Below, piece by piece: positions 60,838 through 64,000 of a stretch of 64,000 bases of DNA. Position 1 is the stretch's first letter, and every line of letters starts with the position of its first letter. Source of the stretch: Onthophagus taurus. Its lineage: Eukaryota > Arthropoda > Insecta > Coleoptera > Scarabaeidae. Location: assembly GCF_036711975.1 (NCBI RefSeq), contig NC_091973.1, forward strand, positions 18,414,001-18,478,000, read 5' to 3'. The notes below the pieces were generated by a model. That model had not been told where the DNA came from, did no database searches, and saw only the letters and a list, made by a program, of their open reading frames with translations. The translations under genes were made by a program, and so were the position numbers.

Positions 60838-63800
60838 AGCTCTTTCAAAAGCCGATTGAAGTAATGTTAGATTTTGTATTCGCGTGTGTAAGAGACGACG
60901 AGCGACCTTACTTGGTGGTTGACGTGTTGGGTGTTGGGGTGACCGGATTGTTGGATTCGGGCGCGAGTCAAACGGTTATGGGCGAATCGGGAATAGCTTT
61001 GATTAAGGAATTGGGTCTTCCAATTCATGTATCTAATGTAAAATGCTCGGTTGCAAATGATTCGAAATGCGAAGTGGAGGGAGTAGTTAGCGTACCGTTC
61101 AATTTATCGGGTCAAACTAAAATTATTTCGGTTCTTCTTGTGCCAGATTTGAGACATACGCTCATTTTGGGTATCGATTTTTGGCGTAAAATGGGGGTGG
61201 TACCTGACCTCCGACGTGGAGAGTGGTCTTTTTCGTGTAACCCTCCTAATGTCATGATTAACGCATTGCAATCGCGCGCGGCTCTAAGTTCGGAAGATGA
61301 AGAACGTTTAGCATCGTTACTTAATAGTATAATTTCGCCGGATTCTAAAAGTGAATTGGGACACGTGAATTTAGTAGAACATCGGATCAAAGTGAATGCG
61401 GATACCTTACCAATCAAGCAACGGTATTACCCAATCTCACCAGCCATACAAAAGATTGTAAATAAAGAGTTAGACGCGATGATAGATATGGGAGTTGTCG
61501 AGAAATCCAATAGCCCTTGGGCATCCCCGATATTGTTAGTTGCTAAAAAGGATGGCACATATAGGTTTTGCGTTGACTATCGGCAATTGAACCGCGTAAC
61601 ACAGCCTGACGCGTACCCATTGCCACAGGTGTCTTGGATCTTGGATAGATTAAGAGATGCAAAGTATTTGTCATCGATCGATATTAAGACAGCCTATTGG
61701 CAGATTCCGATGGCCAATGATAGTAAGGCGTATACTGCATTTACGGTTCCGGGTCGCGGTTTGTACCATTTTAATCGAATGCCGTTTGGTTTGACCAACG
61801 CACCCGCGACTTGGCAGCGATTTATAGATGAGATTATTGGTGCTGATTAGGATCCGCATGTTTTTGTCTACCTTGACGACATTATCATTGTAACACCTAC
61901 GGTCGAAAAGCATTTTGAGATTTTGGAAAAAGTTTGTACTCGGTTACGGTCGGCGGGACTTGCTTTGAATGCGGATAAATGCCAGTTTTTCCGAGAATCC
62001 CTTCGTTACTTGGGATATGTGGTTGACGGTAACGGCTTGCACGTGGATCCGGAAAAGGTTAAGGCAATTTTAGAAATCGCTATCCCTAAGAAAGTTTCCG
62101 AGGTGCGTCGAATTGTCGGAATGGCGTCGTGGTACCGTCGGTTCATTCCGAATTTCGCTACGGTAGTGTCACCACTTACGGCGCTGTTAAAGAAAAATAA
62201 TAATGGTTTTGTTTGGACGAACGATTGTACTGAGGCTTGGGAACGTGTTAAAGAATGTTTGGTTACTGCACCAATATTAACGCGACCTGACTTCGAACGC
62301 GAGTTTGTCATACAGACGGACGCGTCAGATTTTGGTATCGGGGCGGTGCTAACGCAAGAAAGTGACGACGGGGAAAAGGTCATTTGTTATTTAAGTCGTT
62401 CGTTAACACAACAGGAACGTAAATTTAGCACTACCGAGAAGGAATGTTTGGCGGTCCTTTGGGCAATAGAAAAGTTACGTCCGTATGTTGAGGGTAGTCA
62501 TTTTACCGTGATTACTGACCACTACTCATTGGTGTGGTTAAACAATCTAAAATCTCCTTCTGGTCGACTCGCACGTTGGGCTATTCGTTTACAACAGTAT
62601 AGATACACGATTAAGCATCGTAAAGGGAAAGACCACGTGGTTCCTGATGGATTGTCACGGTCGGTGCCTGTTATTGTTGACGCGATCAATGATAATCGTG
62701 ATGTTCAAGTTGTCGACGCGTGGTATGAAAATCTAAAAGCGAACGTTCGTTTAAAGTCACAAAAGTTTCCGTTATATCGTATTGAGGGGGGGAAGCTTTT
62801 TAAAAAGATTAGGATTTCGAAACCCTCATGTTTTGGTTTGTCGGATGGTGCGGATGATTGGCGCATTGTATTACCGAAACACGAACGTTTAGCCGTGTTG
62901 CGACAATTTCATGATGCAGCAGATAGCGGTGGACATTTGGGCGTGACAAAAACGGTATCGCGGATAACTAAACAATATTATTGGCCTAAGTTACGTTATG
63001 ACGTTCAAAAATATATTCGCGGATGTAAGATCTGTCAACAGACTAAACCCGAACAAAGGGCTTCTCCGGGAATAATGAGGGGTAATATAGGTGCGAAAGT
63101 GCCTTGGGAAGAAATTAGTATTGATCTGATGGGACCCTTACCTAGAAGCTCGCGAGGTTTTGCGTATATCTTTGTTGTTTATGATTTATTTAGTAAGTTT
63201 CCTGTATGCTTCCCATTACGACAGGCTACTGCAGCTTCAGTAGTTCGATGTCTGGAAGAAGGGATTTTCTTAACGTATGGTGTCCCGCGAAAAATCATAT
63301 CGGACAACGGCGTACAGTTTAGATCCAACGCGTATAGCAAGCTCTTAAAAACATATAAAGTAATGAGCAAATTCACACCATTTTATCATGCGCAGGCTAA
63401 CCCGACGGAAAGAGTTAACCGTACCCTTAAGACAATGTTAATTGCATATGTAAATGACAATCATCGAAAGTGGGATTTATACTTGAATAAGATTGTTTGC
63501 GCGTTACGTACAGCCAAACACGAAGTTACAGGCTATACACCCTATTTTGTTAATTATGGGCGCGAGATGATTTTGACCGGAACTACTTATGAGAATCGCG
63601 TAGGAAATAAAACATTTGATGTTCGAAATCGGGGACAGGCGTTTCCTACCCTATTTAAAGAAATTCACGAACGTATAAAACGAGTATCGACGAAAGCGCT
63701 AGAACGATATAATTTGCGGCGTAAATCGTTAGAATTGGAAGTTGGTGCTGTCGTGTGGCGTCGAAATTTTACTTTGTCGGATGCATCGCGTGGTATAGCT

Positions 63801-63944
63801 GCTAAGATGTTAAATAAATTCGTCGGACCTTTTAGAATAAAAACGAAAATCTCACCTGAGGTCTATGAACTAGAGGATATGGATGGTAATTCCTTAGTGG
63901 GTCATTGGCATATTTCCCAATTAAAACTGTACAACACTGATTAA
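60798..63944 (+). pseudogene. Pol of gypsy copy 3, one amber codon in RT
   Basis: After the slip site the frame encodes a protease (LLDSGASQTVMG), RT from KKDGTYRFCVDYRQLN to the catalytic VYLDDIIIV, RNase H (QTDASDFGIGAVL), an integrase zinc domain (HDAADSGGHLG...CKICQQTK) and core (SIDLMGPLP, SDNGVQFRSN, NPTERVNRT with the catalytic Glu), and a GPY module (FVGPFRIKTKISP). It ends at TAA 63942-63944. A TAG at 61848-61850 sits 10 codons before YLDD, and the frame is otherwise continuous. This single change would abolish RT unless read through. Family members usually have a leucine at that position, as an inference from GAD-x-EPHVFVYLDD-like contexts. Confidence 0.92.
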
Positions 63945-64000
63945 CTCCTGTCCCTTCCTCTATGTTTATGTGTTTGTTCTTCATCCTTAATTTGTTGTAT

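Larger units (their letters stand above)
57931..64000 (+). mobile_element. Ty3/gypsy LTR retrotransposon (copy 3), runs off the window
   Basis: Leader or 5' LTR, lysine-type primer site at 59379, gag 59539-60822 and pol to 63944, all on the plus strand. No 3' LTR is reached before 64000. Codon usage is less A-rich than in copy 1. One amber codon interrupts pol in the RT. Confidence 0.9.

Overview
The window looks like animal nuclear DNA, most likely from an insect; a beetle is a guess from the family mix only. It is A+T-rich, and I can defend no host gene. Almost every long reading frame belongs to a transposable element, several use GT-AG introns, and elements are nested up to four deep. The best reading is a transposon-rich intergenic or heterochromatic block assembled by successive insertions.

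Layout, left half. 1-3092: a non-LTR retrotransposon split by a non-autonomous hAT element (1361-2725) that itself holds a piggyBac-type MITE (2096-2186). 3416-4807: a broken P-element/THAP9-like transposase. 5810-10464: a young, complete Ty3/gypsy element with 225-bp LTRs that differ at 2 sites. 10585-10861: an IS630/mariner-like transposase relic. 11106-12490: two hAT-like MITE copies bracketing six copies of a ~173-bp satellite, with swapped 8-bp flanks. 14085-15290: a truncated non-LTR element. 15407-18612: a Penelope-like element (RT plus GIY-YIG nuclease) with ~265-293 bp inverted ends. 19550-21274: a Mutator-like transposase relic between inverted repeats. 23471-25230: an inverted-repeat element holding a second IS630/mariner-like relic. 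25472-28378: two piggyBac-derived genes or fragments. 29177-31117: a hAT (ZNF862/KIAA1586-like) relic. 31706-33950: a complete-ended but broken piggyBac element with TTAA target sites.

Layout, right half. 34288-35759: an RT relic and a Penelope nuclease fragment. 35770-46490: a Jockey-type element on the minus strand. A THAP-encoding DNA transposon (38076-45228, AT target duplication) cuts it in two between its endonuclease and RT, and that transposon is cut in turn by a Ty3/gypsy element (38750-44428) with gag, pol and a small extra membrane-protein ORF upstream of gag. 46470-48010: a second hAT (ZBED-like) relic. 48674-55164: a very recent BEL/Pao element whose LTRs look identical over 250 bp. 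56008-57728: a PIF/Harbinger element with divergent MADF and DDE genes. 57931 to the window end: a third Ty3/gypsy element with gag and pol in different frames joined by a well-phased -1 slippery site.

The genes do not form a pathway. They are independent replication modules: copy-and-paste polyproteins (Gag, protease, RT, RNase H, integrase) and cut-and-paste transposases. Observations I rate highest are the satellite/MITE composite with crossed target duplications, the array of short hairpins with a constant CCUU loop in the BEL leader, the GGGAAAC frameshift site, the myristoyl-type small membrane protein of the second gypsy element, and the palindromic replacement of one BEL LTR end.
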